Assembly (NCBI GenBank): GCA_935421135.1
Contig: OW285194.1
Span: 1,882,501 to 1,946,500, forward strand
DNA length: 64,000 nucleotides
Direction: 5' to 3'
Source: Bugulina stolonifera
Taxonomy: Eukaryota; Bryozoa; Gymnolaemata; Cheilostomatida; Bugulidae
The translations under genes and the position numbers were made by a program. Below, in pieces: positions 10,870-23,250 of this stretch; positions within the stretch are counted from its first letter, which is position 1; the number at the start of each line of letters is the position of its first letter. A model generated the notes under the pieces. It saw only the letters and a list, made by a program, of their open reading frames with translations. It ran no database searches and had not been told where the DNA came from.

Positions 10870-12148
10870 TTTATTTATTCTATTGCTACTATTGTAAAAA
10901 GTTTATTTAATATATTACATAATGCTGACTTAACACATGCACACAACCTTTTATTTATTCTATTGCTACTATTGTGAAAATTTTATCTAATGTATAATAT
11001 ACACTGTCTTAACACATGCACACAGACTTCCTTGCTAATAACAGATATGACATACTCTTTTAAATATGTGTCTTTTATTCTTTCAATTGTGTTTTAACAC
11101 GTGTACACAATCTTTTATTCATTCTATTGTCACCATTGTGAAAAGTTTATTTAATGCATTATATATATATATATGCTGACTTAACACATGCACACGGTTC
11201 TTTGTTGTCAATACAATGTATATTATAGAAACAACCCTTCTTCCCATCAGTATATTTATAGCCGAGACTTTACACATTTCTTTATTAACAATGCAATGCA
11301 CATCATAAACCAAGCCTTCCGTAGTACTTCTTCTTATCGCTGAAACCAAGCCTTCCGTAGTACTTCTTCTTATCGCTAATGAGAGTTATAGGCGAAGAAG
11401 CGCAGCCGAATTCGCTCGTTTAGATCACAAGCTTTTCGAGTGGAGGGCTCGGGAGAAGCGGCGGGCCGCTGCCTAGTCGCTTGGCCCGGTGGATACGGGG
11501 CACCGACGTCGCCTCCACGTGTACGGTCGGCGCCGCACGCAACGTGGGCGGACGCGGCTTGACCGCCTCAAACGATTGGTCGTTCGGGTGAGTGGGGGTT
11601 GCGGGGTGGGGAGGGTGGGCGGCGGTGGAGGAGGGGTGGCGGTGATGACGGTGATGGCGGCGGCGGCGGCGGCGGCGGTGGTGGTGGTGGTGGCGGCGGC
11701 GACGGCGGTGGCGGTGGTGGTGGTGGCGGCGGTGGTGGTGGTGGCGGTGGTGGCGGCGGCGGCGGTGGCGGCGACGGTGGTGAGGGCGGTGGTGGTGGCG
11801 GCGGCGGCGGCGGTGGTGAGGGCGGCGGTGGCGGCGGCGGCGACGGCGGTGGCGCGGACGGGACGAGGGCGGTGGCGGGGAGGAGGGAGGAGTGGGAGGT
11901 GGGGGAGGGGGAGGGGAGGAGGGTGGGAAGGAGGAAGGGAAGGGGTCGTGGCCGGGTTCGGGGTCAAGTGTGCAAATGTTTTTTCGACCAATCAGAAGGG
12001 GGGATTTTGGGGTGACCTTGGCAAGGTCGTGTGCAAAATTTTTGTGCTCTTCTGTGATTGGTTGAAATCGGAAATACCGGCTTGTGATTGGTTGAAAACA
12101 GGGGTCAATGAGTGCGTGTCTGTCTAGAAGTGCACTGACTATACTACT
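10870..12148 (-). repeat. Right terminal inverted repeat of copy 1
   Basis: Inverted counterpart of 2611-3843. The outer 640 bp are almost identical (one substitution in the GCC-tract frame was seen) and contain the same CCAAT boxes and triplet tract. Near 11340-11380 a short duplication of 'aagccttccgtagtacttct' is unique to this arm. High arm-to-arm identity suggests recent activity or gene conversion. Confidence 0.85.
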
Positions 12149-12266
12149 ACTATCACTATCACTATCACCATAACTATTACTATAACTATCACTATCAGTA
12201 TCACTATCACTATCGCTATCACTATCAATATCACTATCAATATCACTATCAATATCACTACCAACA
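12149..12266. repeat. TATCAC microsatellite, right part
   Basis: Continuation, on the same strand, of the hexamer array interrupted at 2610. It contains TATCAG, TATCGC and TATCAA variants. It marks the outer edge of the right TIR. Confidence 0.85.
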
Positions 12267-13984
12267 GCATAAATCACTTATGATAACCACGTTGTATGCC
12301 ATTTAGACTGCTACTGTGAGGTTATCTCCCCTGATCATACTAGAGATGAGTATTACATGTACATGCAGGTGCAGTAGTGTATAGTTAATCTACAAACTAA
12401 CAATCATACAATGATATCTACTTCCTTCTAGATTACATACTAATACATGTATGCCATCTACTACTTGTATTCAGAGTTATTCTCTCTTGCCTATTGATAT
12501 GACAAGGATAGACAACTCAGGTATATCCTTCATGTAAGACAAGACATCCACGAAAATATAACTACCCTAATTATTATATTATAATTATATACTACTAACA
12601 ATAGCTTGGATAATGTAGAATACTGGTATATAGCACTATTTGGAGTTATCTATCTTCTAGTAGATAAGTGGTTGATTTAGATGCTTACTGTGGAGTTGTA
12701 TTCTCTCGTCCTCTCTGCCGACGCCTTTCCCCGTGACTATGTTGCTGCTGCAGGATATATCCACACATTTGCAATCGACAGGTTTTGATGGACCTGTATA
12801 TAGGGTAGGCGATTCCATCCAGCTACAATTGCTCCTGTGCCTCATATTATAAAAGTCCTTGGGGTCATGCAAGCCAGCATGGCTCCAGGGCAACTCTTCT
12901 ACCCCTGCCAAAAAGGCTATGTCATCTGGGCCTTTTACACAGAGTCAGTGAGTTTTTTTTATTACAACTACCTGCATGTATTTAGTAGGTACTATAATAG
13001 ATATTCCTATGATTCAAGTGGCAGGTCTGGTTCATAAATCAGCTGTTAAATAGAACTGTTGATGTACTTATTATAATACTATTATTACTTGTAGTCTTGT
13101 ACTATGCTTGGTTTATCACAGACCTGCCAACTCTGGTAGCAACATACAAGTATGTATATCCCTCCTTATTTGGTCCAATTGATATCTACAATTTCCATGA
13201 GATGTAGTGCCACATTGTGTTTAGTATTTCCACCTAGCCAGTGCAGTTATGCTATATAGCCCAAAGTTTAGCTTATTTTTACATTTTAATATTATATTGG
13301 AGAAGCATGGGCAGGCCTGCATTACCATTCAACACTGCATACAGTATGTTCAGTGCCAGCAATATGCTAACATGGCAAATACAATAATATTGTAGCACAG
13401 ATTATTATTATCTGCGCAATGCGCTTGGGCTATTAATAGTTGTATTCCACAGTCTCAAGGGCACGCTACATGGACGCACAAATTCTGCAAATATCGCAAG
13501 TTTAAAACACGGAAAAACTTGTTAATACGTGCTACACAGAAGTTGCGTTTTACTTGTAAACAAAAGAAGTTGTCTACTCATTAATTCAACTAAGGGCAAG
13601 AATAGATAAATCTAAGGAATTAATGTAGCCTGTGAGCCTACAAATGATATTTGGGGGTTGTGATACATTTACAATACATTCAATCTCTTTAAGATTAGCC
13701 CTTCCTTATTGTAGCTTAAATTAAAACCTCTACTATTTTAGCAATATATCGAACCATGCAGGTTAAAATATTTCTGCTCTGGGAAAACTAAGTTCGACTA
13801 AATGTTTCCTATACGTAACACGCATCTGAGAGGCTTGACTTAAATTTATGGTTGAGGATGGACATGATAGCTTGACTGTTGGTTTATTTTATTTTCCTGG
13901 TATTTATAATAAGGATTGAACTTCTCCCACAGTGCTGGTCTTTTGTTGGATTAATTTAAACAGCAGCGGTCAGTAGAATACAAG
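12267..13984. other. Spacer between the two element copies, with a small inverted-repeat element
   Basis: No gene is supported. An inverted repeat with ends TGGCAGGTCTG (13019-13029) and its complement (13119-13129) looks like a roughly 110-bp MITE. The minus-strand frame at 12657-12911 ends next to a possible donor (CACAGTAAG) and might be an exon, but nothing in its sequence is recognisable. Confidence 0.4.
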
Positions 13985-14282
13985 TAGTATAGTCAGTGCA
14001 CTTCTATACAGACACGCACTCGTTGACCCCTGTTTTCAGCCAATCACAAGCCGGTATTTCCGATTTCAACCAATCACAGAAGAGCACAAAAATTTTGCAC
14101 ACGACCTTGCCAAGGTCACCCCAAAATCCCCCCTTCTGATTGGTCGAAAAAACATTTGCACACTTGACCTCAAACCCGGCCACGACCCCTCCCCTCCCTC
14201 CTTCCCACCCTCCTCCCCTCCCCCCACTCCTCCCTCCTCCCTCGCCACCGCCCTCGTCCCGTCCGCACCACCACCACCACCA

Positions 14283-14314
<32 letters not shown>

Positions 14315-14760
14315 GACCGCCGCCGCCGCCACCACCGCCGCCGCCACCGCCGCCGCCGCCACCGCCCCCGCCACCGCCACCGCCGCCGCCACCGCCACCG
14401 CTGCCACCACCACCGCCGCCATCACCGCCGCCATCACCGTCATCACCGCCACCCTTCCTCCACCCCCGCCCACCCTCCCCCGCAACCCTCACTCACCCGA
14501 ACGACCGATCGTTTGAGGCGGTCAAGCTGCGTCCGCCTACGTTGCGTGCGGCGCCGATCGTACACGTGGAGGCGACGCCAGTGCCCCGTATCAGCGACTA
14601 GACCGCGGCCCGCCGCCTATCCCGAGTTACACCAGGGCGGGATTGTAAAAGATAAGCTGGTCTGATGGTGGTATTAATGCGAGGAAGGTTTGGTTCTATG
14701 ATATACATTGTATTGACAATAAAGGATAAACGAATAAAAGGTTGTGTGCAAGTGTTAGAT
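13985..14760 (+). repeat. Left TIR of copy 2, shortened
   Basis: It shares the CCAAT boxes and CpG-rich part with copy 1, but the GCC/ACC tract (about 14260-14450) has a different length and phase, and the inner repeats are mostly deleted. Long poly-Gly and poly-Pro frames across it are triplet-repeat by-products. Confidence 0.75.
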
Positions 14761-14889
14761 TTTGCCTGCCAATAGAGTTTAGTAGGAGACTGAGAAAAAT
14801 GTTAAAATAGACACATTGTGATGAAAGGGTAATAGAGAGAGAGATGAGTCTAGGTACTTATTACTCATCTTCATCAGAAGTTTTAGGAG

Positions 14890-16328
14890 CTATAATATGA
14901 TGTTTACGACTTTGGTCTCAGCGTACTCTAATTGATATGCTCCAGCTCCAAACTCTTGACACAGTCTTACCTACAAGATAATTTTAGTTTTTTACTCAGA
15001 CGAATATCACTCAAGGTGGTCAAAGCAAGAAATCTATACTTCTTTATGTTGTTGGTCTCTTACCATATCCGGAGATTTGTAGAGGTGAGCTAGTTGTTGA
15101 GGGGTTTCACTTTTGTAGTTACGAACTTCAGAATCAGCTCCCAATCTTAGACATGTATGTAGACATTCGTAGTCTTCATTCTCTATGGCAATGTGAGATG
15201 GGGCGTAACCATCTCCCATTCGCTATAATATCAAACAAGGGAATCGAATTAAACTCCCCATCTAACTTATCAATTAGATCTACTCTACTTTTATTCCACT
15301 GTAATGTATTCACTTACCCTCATATCTAAGTCAGCCCGAGTATTTTCTTTTAGTACCTTTAGTGCCTCTCTATGCTTGCTGCTATGCGCTGTTTCAACAA
15401 TGAGGTGGACTACACTCCTTCCATCATGATTGTAGCTCTGTACATTGTCTTGGGGAAGTGATTTGTAAGGAACTCTGAAGTATGGATGCTTTACTTCTGC
15501 TCTGGTCAAACTTGTGGTTAGAGCATGAATAACCTTAGCTCTACCCAGACGTGCAGCAATGTGAAGGGGGGTGCCACCTTCCAAATAAACATTAGCAATA
15601 TAGATAAGTACCGAATTGTTACGAGTTTTGCAACATTTATTTTTTCACAAGCAATGCATGCAAACATTGATGCTATAAAACACTAACCCCAAGCATCGGC
15701 TATTGCTCCACCCGCTCCCCTTGTGATGATGAGGCGAATCAGTGAATCCGAACAATAAGACTGTACAGTTAAGTGAAGTAACGTCTGTCGATTCGCGTTT
15801 TTTGTATTCAGTTGTTTGTGACTCCTCGCAACAAATACTGCGAGTGCAACGGCTCTCTCATCTCTATCTCGGGCTGCTTCTAGAACCTCACTACATTATT
15901 TAGCATGATATTTGTTTTTCACATAGTTGAGAGGAAGTTATATGAGAAATTTGCATTGAACCACTTCAGTTTTGTCTATCATATTTTATTTTGATCATAA
16001 AAGACAACACAAAAAAAAAAAGAAAATAGTTGGAAGTTTGTATAACTTACAACTCTTCATCCTTTCCATCTTGCTCCCAAAAGATAGAACGAATTTCTTC
16101 TAGTAACTGTGTGCTAAGCTTATTACGAATATCGGTTACAGGATCCCATTTCTGCCAGTCTAGAGGTAAGCTTTTTTGGAGAAAGAGCTCAGATACCCCC
16201 TCAGATAAGTCTTTATTTTCATACTCGCTTTGTTCTGTACATCTTTCCACTGTTAACTTCATCAGCTCTTGGTTTATAGGAGTCATTAGCTTGTTGCTAT
16301 ACTCGCTTGATCCATACCCACTTTCCAT
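14890..16328 (-). CDS. IkB-like ankyrin protein, copy 2, shortened tail
   Basis: Exons are 16328-16051, 15890-15688, 15577-15318, 15222-15064 and 14970-14890, with splice sites and phases as in copy 1. ESGYGS at residues 2-7 and all ankyrin cores are kept. Differences are few and mostly single residues (for example DTPLHI to GTPLHI, KSAD to KSPD). In the last exon a 5-bp insertion relative to copy 1 shifts the frame and gives a stop at 14890-14892, so the acidic TSDEDE tail is lost. The rest of the gene is open. It has the same TATA/CCAAT promoter and minisatellite upstream. It may still give a protein of about 326 aa. Confidence 0.72.
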
Positions 16329-16469
16329 GCTATTTGTGTGCTAACGTTCTTTAATTTTTATTAAGAACAGACTGGAGCTAGAAAGAATTAATTAAACTAC
16401 TGTTTCCATCTCTCTTTATATAGTGAATAAAAAGATACAAATAAAGCTGATTGGCTAACAACATATACA

Positions 16470-17197
16470 TTGGAGCGCATTGGAAACACATTGGAGTGCA
16501 TCGAATCACATCGGGAGAGATCGGAAACACCTAGGGGAACATTGAAACACATCGGGAGAGGACGAAAACACATCGGGAGAGGTCGAAAACACATCGGGAG
16601 AGGTCGAAAACACATCGGGGCACATCAAATCACATCGGGAGAGGTCGAAATCACATCGGGGCACATCGAATCACATCGGGGGAACATCGAAACACATCGG
16701 GGAGCTTCGGAAACACATCGGGGCACATCGAATCACATCGGGGGAGGTCGAAAACACATCGAATCACATCGGGGGAGGTCGAAAACACATCGAATCACAT
16801 CGGGGGAGGTCGAAAACACATCGAATCACATCGGGGGAGGTCGAAAACACATCGAATCACATCGGGGGAGGTCGAAAACACATCGGGGAGCTGCGGAAAC
16901 ACATAGGGGGACATCGAATCACATCGGGGGAGTTCAAAAACACATCGGGGGACATCAGACCACATCGGGGAGCTTCAGAAACACATCGGGGTACATCGAA
17001 TCACATCGGCGGAGCTCGAAAACACATCGGGGGACATCGAATCACATCGGAACACATCGAATCACATCGGGGGAGGTCGAAAACACATCGGGACACATCG
17101 AATCACATCGGGGGAGGTCGAAAACACATCGGGTTACATCGGGTTACATCGGAAACACATCGGGTTACATCGGGATACATCGAATCACATCGGGATG
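16470..17197. repeat. CACATCG minisatellite (copy 2)
   Basis: Same basic word and 31-bp unit as at 5448-6436, but shorter (about 730 bp) and with different variants (GGGGAGCTTCGGAAAC, GGGGCACATCG). The array has evolved independently since the copies separated, while the flanking TATA/CCAAT boxes are conserved. Confidence 0.88.
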
Positions 17198-17365
17198 CAA
17201 TAAATCAGACTAAAAAAAGGCACATCACTTCTGATTGGACAGAGACTTCCATAAAAGCAAGCATGAGAGAGGATTTTTATCATTACCACTCAACCATCTA
17301 GTAAAGACTTGCAACTCTGTGGATATTTACTAATTTCTCTGAATAAACATCACTCAACAATTAAT

Positions 17366-18960
17366 ATGGTGAGTAAACTTATTTTAATATGTATTTTAAT
17401 ATGAATTTACTCATTTGAGTTAACATTGGGACTAATTCTATTTTAGTAGTGATATAATACTCCTTTGGTATGACCAGGGTTTAGAAACTTTGTAAGCTTA
17501 TATATTAAACTGTTTTGATTCTCAACATGAGAGCAAGTATGTAGAGATCTGATCTGTCTATACTACAATTTGTGTGACCAGAGCTTAGAAACTTTATAAG
17601 TGGTGAGATATATTTTCAATATGAGTAGTTATATCACTAGTAGTGTAATAAGTATCAAAACAAGTTTATTACCACTTGTACTGGCTATACTAGTACATCC
17701 TAGCTATTTTAATATGTATTTTAATATGAATTCACTCAATTGAGTTAACATTGGGACTAATTCTATTTTAGTAGTGATATAATTCTCCTTTGGTATGTCC
17801 AGGGCTTAGAAACTTTGTAAGCTTATATATTAAAGTGTTTTGATTCTTAACATGAAAGCATGTGTGTAGAGATCTGATCTGTCTATACTACAATTAGTGT
17901 GACCAGAGCTTAGAAACTTTATAAGTGGTGAGATTTATTTTCAATATGAGTAGTTATACCACTAGTAGTGTAATAAGTATCAAAACAGTTTATTACCACT
18001 TGTACTGACTATACTAGTACATCCTAGCAAAGAAGTATATTATCAAGTGTAGCCTATACTCTACATCCAAGACTATACTGTACTAAAGTGGTCTATCACA
18101 ATACTTGGGGTGGACTTGCTGCTAAAAAGATTAACTGGATAATTCTAATGAATAGGTCTGCACTAAAGTGATTTATTACACTACTTGGGATGAACTTGTT
18201 GCTAAAAAGATTAACTGAATAATTCTAATAAATAGGTCTACACCAAAGTGATTTATTACACTACTTGGGATGAACTTGATGCTAAAAAGACTAACTGACT
18301 AATTCTAATAAATAGATCTGCACTAACACAAGAGTAATTTATCTCTCTGTTTGGGAGGAGCTTACCATCAGAAAGACTTAATTGGTTAAAAAGACACATA
18401 AAAAGTAAGGGGTGGTATTTTTGGTTTTTTTCTGTCTTATACTGATTATTCACTTCAAAATTAGTTCTTGCTAATACATGTTCTGTTTATCTATTCTTGT
18501 TTCTATTCCCCAGTGACTATGGTGAGTTGGTGGTTTTATCCACACAGCTAAGGCTTTAGTATATATTATTACTTGTTATTTTACTTGCCTATTCTATTCA
18601 TTCTAAAAGTAGTTGTTATCAGTATTCTTATTTTCTTGCTCAATAACTATAGGGATTAGTATTTTTGTATACTTGACTTGTACACTACCACTATGCTCAT
18701 GTTTCTTATATATTTTTATTCATTCTTATTCTCTTTGTTTAGTAACTACATGTATGTTGCATTAGTAGTTCTGTCTACTTGACTTATGCTTTGGTATATG
18801 TTTATTACTCTACATATACTTACAGGCTTCTACATCTAAGCATCTAGGAAAAAAATATATAAGAAAAATTAAAACAACAAAAAAAGGCACTAAGTATATG
18901 ATAACATACGATTCAGAGGACAGAAGAATTTTAAGAAAAAGAATCCCATCTCCAGAAATG
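17366..18960 (+). pseudogene. 5' part of the 526-aa gene, truncated (copy 2)
   Basis: Exon 1 (ATG at 17366-17368, donor GTGAGT) and exon 2 (18826-18960) are present and in frame; exon 2 is one codon shorter than in copy 1. Homology ends at 19217 before exon 3, so the Cys/His-rich part, the Ser/Thr-rich part and the C-terminus are missing. A changed exon 2 of 45 codons without a frame break suggests it was functional before truncation. Confidence 0.75.
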
Positions 18961-19490
18961 GTTAGTCTATTATCTTATTTGTTCACACATGCACTACAAC
19001 TTCCATCCACTATGGTGTTGGGTTTCTACACCTCATCACATTATTTCTAAGATGTCAAAGGAGATTACTGACATTTCTTCAGAAGTACATGTTAGTTACA
19101 CATAGTATGATAATGTACTTTTTTATACTATAAGCCTCTTACCATGTCTAGAATGTCAAAAGAGACTACTTCCTTTTTAAAACCAGATGTTAATTAGCCA
19201 TAGTATGATTTTCTCTAAAATACCAAAGAGAGATGTCCTAGACTAACCTGTACAACAGTTAGGTATATACATGTAGTTAGCTAGTGTTCATGGTCACACT
19301 TGAATGAAGTGTGTAGATAGTAACCAGCGTATAACAATATGCTGGTAGAGAACTGACGTTATCTGACCTAAAGCTGTCTCATTTCTCTGTGTGATAGTGG
19401 AAGTTCATATCACAGCTACTGCACTGTGTGCTGATGGATCATCGTTACTAGGTGTCTTTGTGACCTTTTGGATGGACGGGAAATTACAAG

Positions 19491-19712
19491 ATGGCCGCCC
19501 AACCTAGGTCAGAAGGGCAATTGGTCTGGGATTTCGCTTGGCCGAACGAAGCTATCCCTAGCTCAACTGCATACCTGACTTCGTCGCACAAAAATAAGGA
19601 TTTTGCTTTTGACCCAGGCAGGTATGTTTGCGATTCTGTGACAGATGTGCGCCGGAAAACTTTTTTAAAAATTGGCCTGGGTCTGAAATTTAGGTCGCGA
19701 AGATACCTACAG
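19491..19712 (+). CDS. Possible first exon of an unknown gene
   Basis: The ATG has a good context (CAAGATGG). The frame codes for MAAQPRSEGQLVWDFAWPNE and continues to a possible donor at 19622 (GCAG/GTATGT) or 19713 (ACAG/GTAACC). The protein is not recognisable. Higher GC than the surroundings and dense CpG support an exon or promoter-proximal region. No second exon was identified, so it may be chance. Confidence 0.35.
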
Positions 19713-20539
19713 GTAACCTTCATTATTTCTCTTAATGTTGATGGAATCCTATCGCAAATACAATGTATATTCCTCACATCTCCACTTCTACAACACTTAT
19801 TTCTGCACTGAGTAGCAATGCATAATTTATCAGGTCATTGTGCTGCATAAATATGTGATTAATCTTCCCCTGCATATTTATAAACTCTATTATTTTACTT
19901 TTTTATAATACAATTTGAGCTATTATTAGCAGGGATCGCCGACATGCACAGATTCTGACTCTGTTTTTCTCTACTAAAGTACTCCGTGCAACGGTAACTA
20001 CATGTTTGTAGTGCAAAGTAATCCATCTATTGGAAACTCCTACACTTGCAGAATCACGATTTTAGTTTGAGCAGTGACAAGGTCAGCAGAAGAATGGTAT
20101 TTCCTGCTTCGGACTTTTAGTCAATAATTTCACCTCAGTGATTATCTCCACTTTGACTTTACAACTGGACGGACATACAGTGAACAAAATAATGTGACTT
20201 CCAAGCTACAGCTACATGTACAGATAATATCATAATTATTATTTGTGTTATATCGCTGACTCAAACATACATTGTTGTACTTTGTGCACGCCTTCATATT
20301 TGACCAGGTTTGCTAATATAAAGTTGCCATGTACATGTACAGTGTAGTTGGGTTTATCAGCCAGTACCTCTGCCTAGCTCAGCACTGGAGTAGTTAACCT
20401 GTTTGTAAAGTAAACTCATGGTGATATACACTTTGTAGATTCTCACAACTGATGGCCAGGTTATTCACTGCATAGATAATATTTTTAGCTGTTAAATAGA
20501 AAACCTGTTGTATTTTCTAACCACTGTGAAAGTATAGAC

Positions 20540-20972
20540 CAGGAGTGTCCAATTATTTTTGGTAAAGGGCCAAAAAAGAGACTGGCCCCAAGTATGGGGC
20601 CAGGTATTAGTAAAAAGATATACACTGTATATGTGTGTGCTTACATGTGTTTAAATGTGTAAAAATGCATGAAATGTAATCAAATGTGACATGAGTGTAG
20701 GCATAAGATTTACACTTTTCAAATAAACATTTATTACGTCAAGTAGATCTGATCTTCTACATAACCCACTGCGCAGGTGAAGTATTTAGTGTGATGGGTG
20801 AAAACGGTCTGGCTTTGTAATGAAGTATTGACAAACCAAGGACTTACACACCAAACAAACTGAACCGGAATTATAGTATAACATTTTGGATTTCCACACA
20901 GCAAGTGAAGGGCCTGTTTAAATTAACTAGGGGGGCTGATCAGGCCTGTGGGCCTCCATTTGGGCACCATTG
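20540..20972. mobile_element. hAT-like non-autonomous element
   Basis: The ends CAGGAGTGTCCAATT and TTTGGGCACCATTG are imperfect inverted repeats of the CAGGGGTGTCCAA type seen in hAT elements. Flanking 8-mers GTATAGAC (20532-20539) and GCATAAAC (20973-20980) match at six of eight positions, consistent with a decayed 8-bp target duplication. There is no transposase sequence inside. Confidence 0.6.
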
Positions 20973-20980
20973 GCATAAAC

Positions 20981-23250
20981 TAAAGTGCGATCTAACAGAT
21001 AACTGTGGCAGACAGCTTAACATAACACTAAAGATAAGGAGGCATCAACAAAAAAATAGCCACAGTGTCCTTGTACTGCATGATAATAAAACCTAGCCTA
21101 TATTATCTGTATTAACCAGATTCTACAATGTCAACAGACACAATGTTATCATATAAAATAAATAGTAATATTTTCCTCTTTCTGCACTTTATGTATAGAG
21201 TGGTACCATTGCAATACTGGCATTATCTCCTCCCCATTTATTATGATTTAGCTAATGCTAAGAGTTATAGGTAGATTAACATTGAAGATGGTCATAGCAT
21301 CAATGACCTTGGCCTTGGTTGTTGATGATCGAATTAAAAGTTGTAAATGCTTTTCAGCTTAAGTTGTGTTCCATAAGAGGGAGCTTTACGTACTATAATA
21401 TAAGAGTATGGATGAACAACTCCTTGTACGCACATACTCTTTCCACGGTGTTACAAACATTAATCTATAATTCTGATGCTTTTACTCCAGGAATGAAAAA
21501 TGAGAATTTCTTGCTATTATGTATTACTAGCTAAAAATAGTGACATAATACTTTTAGGTGTATAGTTTACCACATCTCCTACATCTCTGTGCTAACAAGT
21601 ATATTATTTTCACTGCTCCTACTTGGTAGGCATACAGGTAAGTTAAGGCTGCACAACAAAAATGTATGGGCATACTTCAATCTGCGAGATAATCTGTCTA
21701 CATGTATAATATTACACTTAAAGTGGCAAACAATTATAATCATTGATTAATCACCAACCTACATGTACCACAATTACATGGGTGTTGCTATCGCCACAGA
21801 GATCTTACATGTGAACTTAAACGTGACAGTTTATCTGGTTAATTTCTTTTTAGTCAGTTAAGCTGATCCTGTGATAGCCATTAAAATTAATGTGTGGATT
21901 AATTCAGGACCACTGAAAAAGGGGAGCTTATACCAAAAGTATGCCAAACTGAAGTCTTACTATAACTACATATTCGAGTTGATCTCCTTTGGAGGAGGAT
22001 GTTGAGTACTAAACAGAGAATAGTTTATGGACTTTACTGTCTGATATCAGGTGAGGCGATTTCTATGCTGCCTATTGTAGTTGACAATAATATTATATTA
22101 TAATCTACTAACTTGCTGTGTGTATGATAATATGCAAGCACAGTATCATAATGAAATAACTGTATTAGCATATACATATACAAGTACATGTACAAGTGCC
22201 CGTATGTAAAAAGCAATATACAAGTGCTTATTACACGTACATGCACATGTACATGTACATGTATTTGGAGTTAAACTACAGGATTTTTAATTTAGACTCA
22301 AATAGACAGGGCTTTTATATCACTTTATTTGGAAACCTGTTTCAAAAGGTGATGAATTAAGAGTGAGGCATGTCTGGCTGTGTCCCATAATATCAATATG
22401 TATATGTATACTCATTGTACACTTTTCCTATGTACATGTACGTAATACATGTAGATCAATCAAAAGAAAAGCAGATGCCAATTTGGTTGCAACACAATGC
22501 TGCGCAGGTAGGATCCATTACCTGCACTAGACTGTGGTATGCAATTGTGCACTATTTACATGTACACTTGGTCTGCAATCCGATAATCTAAGGAACTTTA
22601 AAATAATGAATTATGGAAGGACTAATTGAAGAGCTTGTTTACTAACCAATGTAGATTGACTCTTTTGTAGAGTAACACTGACTGATGTGACAGACTGTAT
22701 TCAGCTAGAAAGCTAAATAGTTGATTTTTCTATTGCATATTATATTCGATGAATATTTATTAATTTATGTGTATAGATATACTCGCAATACTAAATTAGA
22801 GCATTGTGTCGTTGAAAACAATAAAAATATCCTCTACTGTGTCACGTTACTCACGCCACCAACTTTTTAATCAATCATTCATTGTAACCAGAAAAGTCAC
22901 AATAGCAGCAGTCGAACTGTTTATCTTTGCAGGTGATAAAATCAGATGGGTGTGTCAGCTTATTTTCTAAATCTCTTTAACGAAGAAACTGTTTGATTTG
23001 CCAATTTCTTTGGACCCAACTAAAAATTAGGTGGCAGTTTTTTTGTATTTAGCTGTGTTCTGCCTGTTTGGTTTGTAACATACACTGTAGTCAATAAACT
23101 TGCGAATTTATCTTTTAGCAAGTGTATGCAGTGACAATAATTCAGTACTGTTATTAGAACTACATGCAGGCTTCACCATATTATTATAGAAGTACAGTCA
23201 TGTAGCTGGAGCCTATGAATAGCGAATGACGTATTCATTTTATTTTTTAG
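20981..23250. other. Gene-poor AT-rich stretch upstream of the TSP1 gene
   Basis: No complete gene is seen. A hydrophobic frame at about 21557-21650 (LTSILFSLLLLG) before a GTAAG donor has the right phase to join exon 23251 and could encode the signal peptide of the downstream gene, but no ATG in frame was found, so it is only a candidate. Several 'tacatgta' palindromic words occur near 22240. Confidence 0.35.

Larger units (their letters stand above)
2611..12148. mobile_element. Long-TIR DNA element carrying an IkB-like gene and an unknown gene (copy 1, complete)
   Basis: The element is about 9.5 kb. Its ends are inverted copies starting TAGTATAGTCAGTGCAC and ending with the complement. The outer 640 bp of the two arms align without gaps (position x pairs with 14757-x) and homology continues to about 3843 and 10870. 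It holds two divergent spliced genes around a central minisatellite. No DDE, YR or rolling-circle transposase motif is recognisable. A second copy at 13985-19217 confirms that the unit is repeated. It could be a non-autonomous transposon with cargo, a new superfamily in which the 526-aa protein is the transposase, or the remains of an endogenised DNA virus with inverted termini. Exact ends are uncertain by a few bases. Confidence 0.8.
13985..19217. mobile_element. Long-TIR element, copy 2, truncated
   Basis: It starts with the same TAGTATAGTCAGTGCAC end and runs in the same orientation as copy 1 until homology stops abruptly at 19217 in intron 2 of the plus-strand gene. The left TIR is shortened to about 780 bp; most of the inner AT-rich repeats are missing. 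The right half, including exons 3-4 and the right TIR, is absent. Identity with copy 1 is high over shared parts by eye, including introns. The flanking TATCAC array is absent, so this is a separate insertion or a rearranged duplicate. Confidence 0.8.
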
